From Nonomuraea helvata (lineage in GTDB: Bacteria > Actinomycetota > Actinomycetes > Streptosporangiales > Streptosporangiaceae), in the NCBI RefSeq assembly GCF_039535785.1, contig NZ_BAAAXV010000005.1, forward strand, positions 1,426,001 to 1,490,000: a stretch of 64,000 bases of DNA, written 5' to 3'. A program made the translations under genes and the position numbers. Positions 25,991 through 33,062 of this stretch are shown here, one piece after another (position 1 is the stretch's first letter; every line of letters begins with the position of its first letter). A model generated the notes under the pieces. It worked only from the letters and a program-made list of their open reading frames with translations, did no database searches and had not been told where the DNA came from.

Positions 25991-26033
25991 TTTCTACGCT
26001 CCCGTTCCAGGGGGTCCTATCTCACCTTGAAAC

Positions 26034-26933
26034 CTAGCTGGCGAGTGGGGCATTCCCCAATCGAGTCTCACTGATCAGACGGCGTGCTTCCGCCGCCACG
26101 ACCTGCGGCATCTCCATCATCGCCACGTGGCCCGCCGTCGGCAGCAGCACGAGCCGGACCTGCGGGAACGTACGGTACGCCTTCGCGGCCATCGCGGGCC
26201 GGACGAGACGGTCGTGCCTGCCGTGCACGATCAGGGTCGGGACCTTGACCTTGGCCGCCTGGCGCCACAGGTTGTCCTCGCCGCGGCGGAAGTATTCGGC
26301 CACGATGCCCCTGGCCGAGGCGATCATGGCCTCGCCGGCGTACGGGAGGTCGTCACGTCTGCGGAGCTCGTCGATCGCGTCGCGCAGGCGTACGGGATGG
26401 ACGCTGCCCGTGTTGGCCCAGACCATAGCCATGGAGGCGTTGATGCGCTGCTCGGCGGGGACCAGGGAGAGCTTGCTCGCCACCCATTCGCCCAGCACGG
26501 GGATCGCGGCGGCGGCCACGCGGACGGGGCCGTACCTGGGGAGCAGGTCGGGCAGGGCCGGGGAGACCAGCGTGAGCGAGCGGACGAGGTCGGGACGGGT
26601 GGCGGCGACCCTGACGGCGATCGCGCCGCCGAGCGAGTTGCCGAACAGGTGGGCCGGGCCGGTGTGCTCCATCAGCTCGGTCACGGCTCTGGCGTGACCG
26701 GCGACGGTGTAGTCGCCGTCGGACGGGGCGGGCGAGAACCCCGCGCCCGGCAGGTCGATGGCGTGGCCGGTGACGGTGTCCTTCAGCTCGTCCATGAGAT
26801 CGGTCCAGTTGGTGGCCGAACCGGCCAGGCCGTGCACGAAGACGGCCTGCTGGCCGGGGCCCTCGCCCGTCGATCGGACGTGCACCGAGCCGATCATGCG
26901 TCCCGGCCAGTGCGGGACCGGTTCCGCCATCAT
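26034..26933 (-). CDS. alpha/beta-hydrolase
   Basis: Cytoplasmic alpha/beta-hydrolase, 299 residues. Oxyanion region FVHGLAGSATNW, nucleophile elbow GNSLGGAIAV, Asp in VHGRHDRLV, His in PTAGHVAMME. The ATG at 26931-26933 has GGGGGA eight bases upstream; the further upstream frame to 26978 lacks such a site. Lies just downstream of the accessory gene cluster and upstream of moeZ on the same strand. Substrate unknown; the family ranges from haloalkane dehalogenases and epoxide hydrolases to lipases. Confidence 0.85.
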   Translation of the reverse strand: MMAEPVPHWPGRMIGSVHVRSTGEGPGQQAVFVHGLAGSATNWTDLMDELKDTVTGHAIDLPGAGFSPAPSDGDYTVAGHARAVTELMEHTGPAHLFGNSLGGAIAVRVAATRPDLVRSLTLVSPALPDLLPRYGPVRVAAAAIPVLGEWVASKLSLVPAEQRINASMAMVWANTGSVHPVRLRDAIDELRRRDDLPYAGEAMIASARGIVAEYFRRGEDNLWRQAAKVKVPTLIVHGRHDRLVRPAMAAKAYRTFPQVRLVLLPTAGHVAMMEMPQVVAAEARRLISETRLGNAPLAS

Positions 26934-27626
26934 GTGTCCCCCTTGTCGTCGCGCGTACGTCTCTTCTCGTTCCTTCAACGATAACCATCGGGTCTTGGTG
27001 GGGTCTGGGTTCCGTACAGAGTCGCCCTTACATCCATCTTCCGGACATCTGGCGCAGACACCCCACGGCGGTGGGATGCCACGTCACGAGACCCCGTTCT
27101 CACCAATGCGGACATATCGTCCTATTTGGTTTCATAAATGTCTAATGGATCTCATGCCAGGCCAAGAGTGGGGTAAAAGCTGCAGTCCCCCGTTTGTGGC
27201 AGTCAAGGCCGGAAAACATGACAACCAAGCGGTACTCAGCGTGACAGCACGGACGCTCACCGTTGACGACGGGCGAGTCCATAACGCGGGCATTGCCGGG
27301 CATCGCGAAACGCGGAAGACATCCTCCGGGAAGGCACAACGCCTTCTCGGCCAATGATGGCCGCCGTGGCGCAACAACGCATTCAGCCGGTGACATCGGT
27401 GCGCGTCAGCATGCCTGCCCTCACAACTACGGCGAAATGCGAACGCCACCACCGCCGGCGCGAGCAAGGCGGACCCTGCGTCAAGGCAATAGATATGTTC
27501 GCGGCCTTCCGCACCTGGGAGCGAAAGCGCGAACGAGGACATCACGGCCGGCACGCCGGCAAGGCCACCAGAAAAAGCCAGGTCGGCACGACGGTCGTGT
27601 GGTCTACGTTTCCATAGCGGAACAAT
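26934..27626. other. ~690-bp region without a convincing gene
   Basis: No open frame here shows a known domain, signal peptide or good ribosome site. It has AT-richer patches and holds a partial copy of the promoter block of the secreted-protein cluster at 27109-27147. It may be a decayed part of that cluster. Confidence 0.5.
27109..27147 (+). promoter_or_regulatory. orphan copy of the A-type promoter block
   Basis: CGGACATATCG (27109-27119) and ATGTCTAATG (27138-27147) recur with exactly the same 18-bp spacing at 27627-27637 and 27656-27665 in front of the first secreted paralogue. No paralogue gene follows this copy. Confidence 0.55.
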
Positions 27627-27834
27627 CGGACATATCGAGCCATTTCATTGGATAGATGTCTAATGCGAGCAATAAGAGTGTTAATGCATAGCAAAATAGG
27701 GTGATTCCTGTTTGCCTGCCCACCGCCCCGGAAATGACTTTCGGCGGATGACTCTTCAGCAGCCGTCCAGGAACCTGTCTCAGGTATTCCGAAAACGTCG
27801 AGAACGGGGCAAGATCCTTTAGGGGGAAAACGAA
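27627..27834 (+). repeat. A-type upstream region (inverted repeat partner of 30812-31029)
   Basis: Promoter/leader region of the first secreted paralogue. Shared with the opposite-strand copy at 30812-31029: GGACATATCG, CGAGCAATAA, GCATAGCAAAAT, GATTCCTGTTTG, CAGCAG-N-CGTCCA and the leader GAACGGGGC...GATCCTTTAGGGGGAAAAC ending at the start codon. AT-richer than the surroundings. The block probably carries the promoter; the ribosome site AGGGGG is part of a short CCTTTAGG palindrome. Confidence 0.75.
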
Positions 27835-28263
27835 ATGCCCAACCTCAAGAGTGTTATGGCGGGCCTCGCCTTCAGTACGCTGCTGACCGGCGGCGTGGTC
27901 GGCCTCGGCGCCACTTCCGCCGACGCGTTCACCGGCACCATCCTCAGCGACGACGACGACAACGACCGCATCTTCTTCGACAACGACGACGATGACGACG
28001 ACGACGACAACAACTTCGCGGAGTTCCTGCCCTTCTTCGCCAACAACGGCTTCAACAACGGCAACAACGGCTTCTTCGGCGGCCGTCGTTGCGGCCGGGG
28101 CGGCGGCGGTGGTGGCTGGAAGTCCAACCGTCGGCACGTCTGCGTCACCGTCTTCAACGACAACCAGAACTTCAACTTCGACCACAAGAGGGACAAGCGG
28201 CGCGAGTTCGAGAACGACCACCGCGAAGTGAAGTTCAAGAAGAAGCACCACGACGAGGACTGA
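27835..28263 (+). CDS. small secreted protein, paralogue 1 of an unrecognised four-member family
   Basis: 142 residues. Signal peptide (MPNLKSVMAGLAFSTLLTGG...) with likely cleavage near residue 31 after SADA. The mature protein has two acidic runs (DDDDNDR, DDDDDDDD), an Asn/Phe/Gly-rich stretch with FANNGFNNGNN, a Gly-rich two-cysteine segment RRCGRG...HVC, then the family motif VFNDNQNFNF followed by a basic/acidic tail (EFENDHRE...HHDED). The start follows the shared leader with AGGGGG eight bases upstream. Outer-left member of a mirror-symmetric cluster. No known domain; extracellular, possibly metal- or wall-associated (inference from acidic runs). Confidence 0.8.
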   Translation: MPNLKSVMAGLAFSTLLTGGVVGLGATSADAFTGTILSDDDDNDRIFFDNDDDDDDDDNNFAEFLPFFANNGFNNGNNGFFGGRRCGRGGGGGGWKSNRRHVCVTVFNDNQNFNFDHKRDKRREFENDHREVKFKKKHHDED

Positions 28264-28285
28264 CGCACGGCGATCTGTCCGTGCG
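28264..28285 (+). terminator. short hairpin directly after paralogue 1
   Basis: CGCACGG (28264-28270) pairs with CCGTGCG (28279-28285), starting on the base after the stop codon. Possible 3' end protector or weak terminator; the stronger hairpin lies at 28440. Confidence 0.4.
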
Positions 28286-28439
28286 CTGACAGTGCAGGGA
28301 TGAGTGCCCGTCTTCACGGGTGGCCACGGTTCACGTGATGTGGATTCGGCCGGTGAATGCCGGGCTCTCGGGAGCGGTCCGCGCTTCCTTCGCGGTTCGG
28401 CCTGAGATTCATTCTCCTCGTCTTCACGACAATCCTGGT

Positions 28440-28474
28440 GAGGGCTCCATCGGCATCGGCCCGGGGGAGCCCTC
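28440..28474 (+). terminator. hairpin downstream of paralogue 1, mirrored at 30406-30438
   Basis: GAGGGCTCC (28440-28448) pairs with GGAGCCCTC (28466-28474) around a CATCGGCATCGG-type loop. The same stem and nearly the same loop occur in reverse orientation downstream of paralogue 4. The rest of the 300-bp stretch between paralogue 1 and the next upstream block shows no gene. Confidence 0.65.
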
Positions 28475-28565
28475 ACTTGGCCTCGTTCCATTTCTCGCCC
28501 CGCTGCGGTTCGAGGGACGGCGGCCATTCGATGGCATTTTCCTTGAACCATAGAAACGCCTATCG

Positions 28566-28728
28566 TCGGGCAAGACTGAATAATTCCGGTTTCCTGGCTA
28601 TCCGACCGGAAACAAAGAGAATGCGAATGGTTTACTCAGCGGCCATTCCGAGTCATTTCCCGGCATCCAGGCCCTGCTGTTTCGGGAAACGACGAGAACG
28701 GGGCAAGATCCTTTAGGAGGAAAACGAA
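28566..28728 (+). repeat. B-type upstream region (inverted repeat partner of 30165-30332)
   Basis: Upstream region of paralogue 2. Shares TCGGGCAAGA, CGGTTT, TGGCTAT-N-CG-N-CCGGAAA and the terminal leader GAGAACGGGGCAA...GATCCTTTAGG with the opposite-strand copy in front of paralogue 3. It differs from the A-type block except in the last ~35 bases. Confidence 0.7.
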
Positions 28729-29244
28729 ATGCCCAAGCTCAGAAGTATTATGGCGAGCCTCGCCATCGGCACGGCCATGTCCGGCGGCGTTATCGCCGCA
28801 AGCGCGACGACGACCGCGGCCAACGCCGGCACCCAGGTCAGCGCCGGCGCCCCCGTCCTCATCGGGGGGCACGGCTGCGGCTGGCGTTCGTGCTGGGGCT
28901 GGGGCGGCTGGTGGCGCAAGCACCACCGTAACGACCGCATCGACATCCAGATCTTCAACCGGAACCACAACTTCAATCTCAAGCGCGACAACAAGAGGAC
29001 CCGCGAGTTCGAGAACGACCACGACGAGTGGAAGTTCGAGAACGAGGACCACGGCAAGAAGGGCAAGGACGGCGAGGACGGCGAGGACGCCGAGAACATC
29101 ATCGGCGGCAACGGCGGTGGCGGCGGCGCAGGCGGCGCCGGCGGCGCAGGCGGCAACAACTGCAACGGGAACGCCAACTGCGCCGGCGGTGCCGGCGGTG
29201 GCGGCGGCGCAGGCGGCGCCGGCGGCGACGCCGAGGATTTCTGA
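28729..29244 (+). CDS. small secreted protein, paralogue 2 of the four-member family
   Basis: 171 residues, the longest member. Signal peptide MPKLRSIMASLAIG... with cleavage near residue 33 (AANA). The mature part has the family cysteine/tryptophan motif CGWRSCWGWGGWW, the motif IFNRNHNFNLKRDNKR and REFENDHDE, followed by a charged segment and a long Gly/Ala-rich C-terminus (GGGGGAGGAGG type) with two extra cysteines (NNCNGNANCAGG). The Gly-rich tail is unique in the family. Start preceded by AGGAGG in the shared leader. Function unknown; an extracellular structural role is conceivable. Confidence 0.8.
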   Translation: MPKLRSIMASLAIGTAMSGGVIAASATTTAANAGTQVSAGAPVLIGGHGCGWRSCWGWGGWWRKHHRNDRIDIQIFNRNHNFNLKRDNKRTREFENDHDEWKFENEDHGKKGKDGEDGEDAENIIGGNGGGGGAGGAGGAGGNNCNGNANCAGGAGGGGGAGGAGGDAEDF

Positions 29245-29331
29245 GAGCCGACGCCTCAGCCTGAGCCTGTGGCGCGCTTCCCTGCACCACTAAGGAGTCC
29301 ACCGCGACGCGATGAACTCCGCTCACAGGGA

Positions 29332-29370
29332 GAGTGCCCCTGTTCGCTTCAGCAGCGAACAGGGGCACTC
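29332..29370 (+). terminator. perfect 17-bp hairpin downstream of paralogue 2
   Basis: GAGTGCCCCTGTTCGCT (29332-29348) pairs perfectly with 29354-29370, loop TCAGC. Strong rho-independent terminator-type stem, probably working in both directions. Related in sequence to the hairpin at 29694. The 29245-29810 stretch between the two convergent paralogues otherwise shows no gene. Confidence 0.8.
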
Positions 29371-29693
29371 GACTTGTCGCCCCCTCCGGCAAGGACGGCC
29401 ATGCCGCGCACCCCAGACCCGAGGCCGGAGCGGCTGGGTCCGTATGTACCCCACCCACATCCCCAAGGCGGCGAGCGGCGGCCTACGGCTCTCCAGGCGT
29501 CATGGGCTGCTACGACGAAAGCATCGGCATCGGGCGAATCTCCGTAGATCGGGCTCGGCGCGCATTGGCGGCCACGACCGCCCAGCGGGGCAAGTCGCCG
29601 GAGTCGAGCCATCCGCCACAGCCGAGCCCCTACGAGCTGCGTGACGCGCTCGCAAGGTGAAGGGCGTGGCGCGGCGGCGATCGACACAAAGGA

Positions 29694-29730
29694 AGTGCCC
29701 GTATTCGCTCGTGGAGCGAATACGGGCACT
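29694..29730 (-). terminator. perfect 17-bp hairpin downstream of paralogue 3
   Basis: AGTGCCCGTATTCGCTC (29694-29710) pairs perfectly with 29714-29730, loop GTG. It is the counterpart of the 29332 hairpin (shared GAGTGCCC...TTCGCT) and lies 80 bp beyond the paralogue 3 stop. Confidence 0.8.
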
Positions 29731-29810
29731 CGTCGGTGTGAGCGGAGCTCAACGCGTCAGCGGGCTCCTGGGTGGCGCAGGGAAATGCGCCACGGGCTCA
29801 GCCTGAGATC

Positions 29811-30164
29811 TCAGTCGTCATCGTCGTCGAAGAACCGGTCGCGGAAGTTGCGGAAGCTGCGGAAGCGCTGGTCGTCGAACCTGTTCCGGTTCACGTTCCA
29901 GTTCTGGTTGTTGTTGTGGATGAGGATCCGGATCGTTTGGGGACGCTCGCGCCGCCAGCCCCAGCCGCCGCGGCGTCCGCCCCAGCCGCAGCGACGCCAG
30001 CGGCCGCAGCGGGTGACCCCGGTGAGGACGGACGTCCCGGCGCTGAGCTGGGTGCCGGTGCCGGCGTTGGCCGCGCTCGTCGTGGCGCCCATGGCGACCA
30101 CGCCGCCGGTCAGTGCCGTGCTGATGGCGAGGCCGGCCATAAGATTCTTGAACGTTTTGGGCAT
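29811..30164 (-). CDS. small secreted protein, paralogue 3 of the four-member family
   Basis: 117 residues. Signal peptide MPKTFKNLMAGLAISTALTGG... with cleavage near residue 34 (AANA). Mature motif RCGRWRRCGWGGRRGGW (two cysteines, Trp/Arg/Gly-rich), then ILIHNNNQNWNVNRN and a Phe/Arg-rich segment ending in FFDDDDD. The B-type upstream region and leader are shared with paralogue 2, in opposite orientation. No recognised domain. Confidence 0.8.
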   Translation of the reverse strand: MPKTFKNLMAGLAISTALTGGVVAMGATTSAANAGTGTQLSAGTSVLTGVTRCGRWRRCGWGGRRGGWGWRRERPQTIRILIHNNNQNWNVNRNRFDDQRFRSFRNFRDRFFDDDDD

Positions 30165-30332
30165 TGCGGTTCCCCCCTAAAGGATCGATTGCCCCGTTCT
30201 CGGCGCTCCCCAAATCCAGTACGACCGGATTATCGGGAAACGCCCCCGGATGCCCGCTAGGCGAATCATCCGTACCCTGCATATTTCCGGCCGAATAGCC
30301 AACAAACCGACATTGTCCACTCTTGCCCGACA
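30165..30332 (-). repeat. B-type upstream region, second copy
   Basis: Reverse-complement counterpart of 28566-28728, in front of paralogue 3. The leader reads GAGAACGGGGCAATCGATCCTTTAGGGGGG before the start codon. Confidence 0.7.
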
Positions 30333-30405
30333 CCAGGCATTCACATGGCTCAGCGGCAACCAGCCGTGGCATATAGCCGCCGCCTCTCGCCGGACATGAC
30401 ACAGC

Positions 30406-30438
30406 GAGGGCTCCCCGGCCGATGCCGGTGGAGCCCTC
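30406..30438 (-). terminator. hairpin downstream of paralogue 4, mirrored at 28440-28474
   Basis: GAGGGCTCC (30406-30414) pairs with GGAGCCCTC (30430-30438). Same stem as the terminator after paralogue 1, in reverse orientation, also preceded by CCTGGT on the transcribed strand. Confidence 0.65.
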
Positions 30439-30484
30439 ACCAGGAATTGCCCGTGCTGTCAGGACACGGTCATGTCAGAGCACG

Positions 30485-30811
30485 TCAGTCGTCGTCATCG
30501 TCGTCGTGGTCGTTGAAGAAGTGCTTCTGAATGTCGAATTCCTTGTGGTTGTTGCGGTCCCGGCGAATGTTGAAGTTCTGGTTGTTGTTGTGGACGAAGA
30601 CGTTCGTCCGGTTGTTGTTGCGGTGACGACGCCAGCCGCCACCCCAGCCACCGCACCGCCAGCCGCAGCCGTTGATGAGGACGGGCGCGCCGGAGGTGGC
30701 CTGGGTGGTGCCGGCGCTGGCCGAGGTCGTCGTCGCGCCCAGGGCGAGCAGGCCGCCCGTCAGACCCGTGCTGATGGCGAGGCCGGCCATAAGACTCTTG
30801 AGCTTGGGCAT
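30485..30811 (-). CDS. small secreted protein, paralogue 4 of the four-member family
   Basis: 108 residues, the most compact member. Signal peptide MPKLKSLMAGLAISTGLTGG... with cleavage near residue 33 (SASA). Mature part: APVLINGCGWRCGGWGGGW, then NVFVHNNNQNFNIRRD, EFDIQKHFF and an Asp tail (DDDDDD). APVLI is also present in paralogue 2. The A-type upstream region matches that of paralogue 1. This member gives the clearest view of the family: signal peptide, C-x-W-x-C core, alternating-Asn strand motif and acidic tail. Confidence 0.8.
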   Translation of the reverse strand: MPKLKSLMAGLAISTGLTGGLLALGATTTSASAGTTQATSGAPVLINGCGWRCGGWGGGWRRHRNNNRTNVFVHNNNQNFNIRRDRNNHKEFDIQKHFFNDHDDDDDD

Positions 30812-31029
30812 TGCGTTTTCCCCCTAAAGGATCTGTTGCCCCGTTCTGGACGCTTCCGGATTACCCGGAAAACGTCTTGGACGCCTGCTGAGAGCCATCC
30901 GGTGAATGTCATTGCCGAGGACGTAGGGGTACAAACAGGAATCGCCCCATTTTGCTATGCAATAACCATGTTATTGCTCGTATTAGTGATTTATCTCGTG
31001 ACATGTTATGAATTATCCCGATATGTCCC
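30812..31029 (-). repeat. A-type upstream region, second copy
   Basis: Reverse-complement counterpart of 27627-27834, in front of paralogue 4, with the same ordered blocks from GGACATATCG to the leader CCAGAACGGGGC...CCTTTAGGGGGAAAACG. From here to 31230 no gene is seen. Confidence 0.75.
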
Positions 31030-31230
31030 TTTTGGACGGCCGGTGGAACGCCGCGGCACGTCCGTACGCGGTTGGCCGGGCATGCTTCATCGCGGGAAGA
31101 CACCGGGACCGGTGCAGTGGAAATCAACGCAGACGGCGTGGCATCGAGACGCCCACCAACAGCGGGGCATTCCTCATACGCGTGCCATCGCCCATGTCCT
31201 TCAGGGCGCCACAGGCGGCATCAGGGGGAC

Positions 31231-32100
31231 TCAGGCGGACTTGCGGGCCTTGCGCTTCGCGGGGGCCTTCTCTTCGTCCTTGGACTTGCCCGCGGCCTTC
31301 TTGGCCTTGGCGGGCGCGCCGGCTTCCCGCTCCCGCTTCGCGGCCTCCACGCTGGCCCTCAACGCGGCCATGAGGTCCACCGCCGGGCGGGCCTCCTCCT
31401 CCTCCTGGGGAGGAATGACCTCCTTGCCCGCCACCTTCGCCTCGATCACCTGCTGCAGCGCCTCACGATAGGCGTCGTGGTACTCGCTCGCGTCGAAGTC
31501 CGACTCCATCGTGGTGATCAAGGACTCGGCCATCTTGAGCTCCTGGGGCCGTACCTCGACGTCCTCGTCCAGGAAGGCGAAGTCCGGCTTGCGGATCTCG
31601 TCGGGCCAGAGCATGGTCTCCAGGACGAAGACGCCGTCCCGTACGCGGAGTGTGGCGAGCGACTCGCGCTGGCGCAGCGCCACCTTGACCACCGCCACCT
31701 GGCCCGAGCTCTCCAGGGCGTTGCGCAGCAGCACGTACGGCTTCGCCCCCTGAGCGTCCGGCTCCAGGTAGTACGACTTGGCGAAGTAGATCGGGTCGAT
31801 CTGTTCGGCCGGGGCGAACTGGAGGACGTCGATCCTGCGTGACGTGGTCAGTGGCAGACCCTCGAAGTCCTCGTCGGTGAGCACGACCATCTCGCCCGAC
31901 GCCAGCTCGTACCCCTTGGCGATGTCGGAGTACGGCACCTCCTCGCCGTCCACCGTGCACACGCGCTTGTAGCGGATCCGGCCGCCGTCCTCGCGGTGCA
32001 CCTGGTGGAACGACACGTCCTTCTGCTCGGTGGCGGAGTAGAGCTTGACGGGGATCGTGACCAGCCCGAAGGAGATCGCACCTTTCCAGATGCTGCGCAT
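31231..32100 (-). CDS. ku: non-homologous end joining protein Ku
   Basis: Bacterial Ku, 289 residues; forms a homodimeric ring on DNA ends and recruits LigD. The N-terminal MRSIWKGAISFGLVTIPVKL is the hallmark start; DGGRIRYKRVC, ELASGEMVVLTDEDF and MLWPDEIRKP follow, all typical of the Ku core. The Lys/Ala-rich C-terminal ~45 residues form the basic tail that binds DNA. The ATG at 32100 has GAGGAG at the right distance; a GTG two codons earlier is too close to it. Divergent from the ligase gene, with ~47 bp between starts. Confidence 0.96.
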   Translation of the reverse strand: MRSIWKGAISFGLVTIPVKLYSATEQKDVSFHQVHREDGGRIRYKRVCTVDGEEVPYSDIAKGYELASGEMVVLTDEDFEGLPLTTSRRIDVLQFAPAEQIDPIYFAKSYYLEPDAQGAKPYVLLRNALESSGQVAVVKVALRQRESLATLRVRDGVFVLETMLWPDEIRKPDFAFLDEDVEVRPQELKMAESLITTMESDFDASEYHDAYREALQQVIEAKVAGKEVIPPQEEEEARPAVDLMAALRASVEAAKREREAGAPAKAKKAAGKSKDEEKAPAKRKARKSA

Positions 32101-32147
32101 GGTCACTCCTCAGCTCGCATGGGTTTGCCATTGGGCACATACCCGTC

Positions 32148-33062
32148 ATGGGGCAACCAATGCCATACCCGGTCGAACCGATGCTGGCCGTACCTGGGGA
32201 ACTACCCTCCGACCGCGAGCTGTACGGGTTGGAGGTCAAGTGGGACGGCATCCGCGCCATCGTCCACCTTGACGGCGGGCTGAGGGTGACGGGCAGGCAT
32301 GGGGTGGAGTACACGCGGCGGTATCCGGAGATCTCGGGGTTCGGGATCAAGAACGCGATCATCGACGGCGAGGTCGTCGCGCTCGACCGGGGCGGCAGGC
32401 CCAGCTTCGTGCGGTTGCAGCACAGGATGCACCTGACCGATCCCGAGCCGGTCATGCTGGAGCTGTACCCGATCACGTACATGCCGTTCGACCTGCTCTA
32501 TCTCGACGGCACGCCGCTGTTCGACCTCCCCTACCGGGACCGGCGGGCGCTGCTCGACGAGCTGGACGTCGGCGCTCCCCCGTACTTCCCCGGCGACTCC
32601 GACCTGCTCACGGCCACGCACGAGCAGGGGCTCGAGGGCGTGGTCGCCAAGCGGCTGGACTCGCCCTACCGGGCGGGGACGCGCTCCCCCTGGTGGATCA
32701 AGGTGAAGAACCTGACCACCAGGGAGGTCGTGATCGGCGGCTGGAAGCCGGGCAAGGGGCGCCGGGCGGGCGGGGTCGGCTCGCTCGTGATGGGGGTGTT
32801 CACCGAGCAGGGGTTCACGTACGTGGGGCACGTCGGCACCGGGTTCACCGACGCCCTGCTCGACGAGCTCTACCAGCGGATACGGCCTCTGGAGATCCCG
32901 CGCAGCCCGTTCTGCAACGAGGTCCCCTGGCGGAACCGGTGGGTTAGGCCGGAGCTGGTCGGGGAGGTGGCCTACACGATGTGGACCGACGAACAGCGGC
33001 TGCGGCACCCCGTGTGGCGCGGGCTGCGGCCCGACAAGCTCCCGGCGGAGGTGACGCTATGA
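32148..33062 (+). CDS. ligD: ATP-dependent DNA ligase (LigD ligase domain, stand-alone)
   Basis: 304-residue nucleotidyltransferase ligase. The adenylated lysine lies in LEVKWDGIRA (motif I), followed by GRHGVEY, DGEVVAL, LEGVVAKRL (motif IV) and WWIKVKN (motif V), then an OB-fold. It seals ends in NHEJ. Mycobacterial LigD joins polymerase, phosphoesterase and ligase in one protein; here the ligase is a separate polypeptide followed, with ATGA overlap, by the polymerase. ATG at 32148 is the first start after the divergent ku gene. Confidence 0.93.
   Translation: MGQPMPYPVEPMLAVPGELPSDRELYGLEVKWDGIRAIVHLDGGLRVTGRHGVEYTRRYPEISGFGIKNAIIDGEVVALDRGGRPSFVRLQHRMHLTDPEPVMLELYPITYMPFDLLYLDGTPLFDLPYRDRRALLDELDVGAPPYFPGDSDLLTATHEQGLEGVVAKRLDSPYRAGTRSPWWIKVKNLTTREVVIGGWKPGKGRRAGGVGSLVMGVFTEQGFTYVGHVGTGFTDALLDELYQRIRPLEIPRSPFCNEVPWRNRWVRPELVGEVAYTMWTDEQRLRHPVWRGLRPDKLPAEVTL

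Noticed and set aside
27132..27655. Open frames on both strands in the gap before the secreted cluster
   Set aside because: No ribosome site, no domain and biased composition; they overlap a repeated promoter block.
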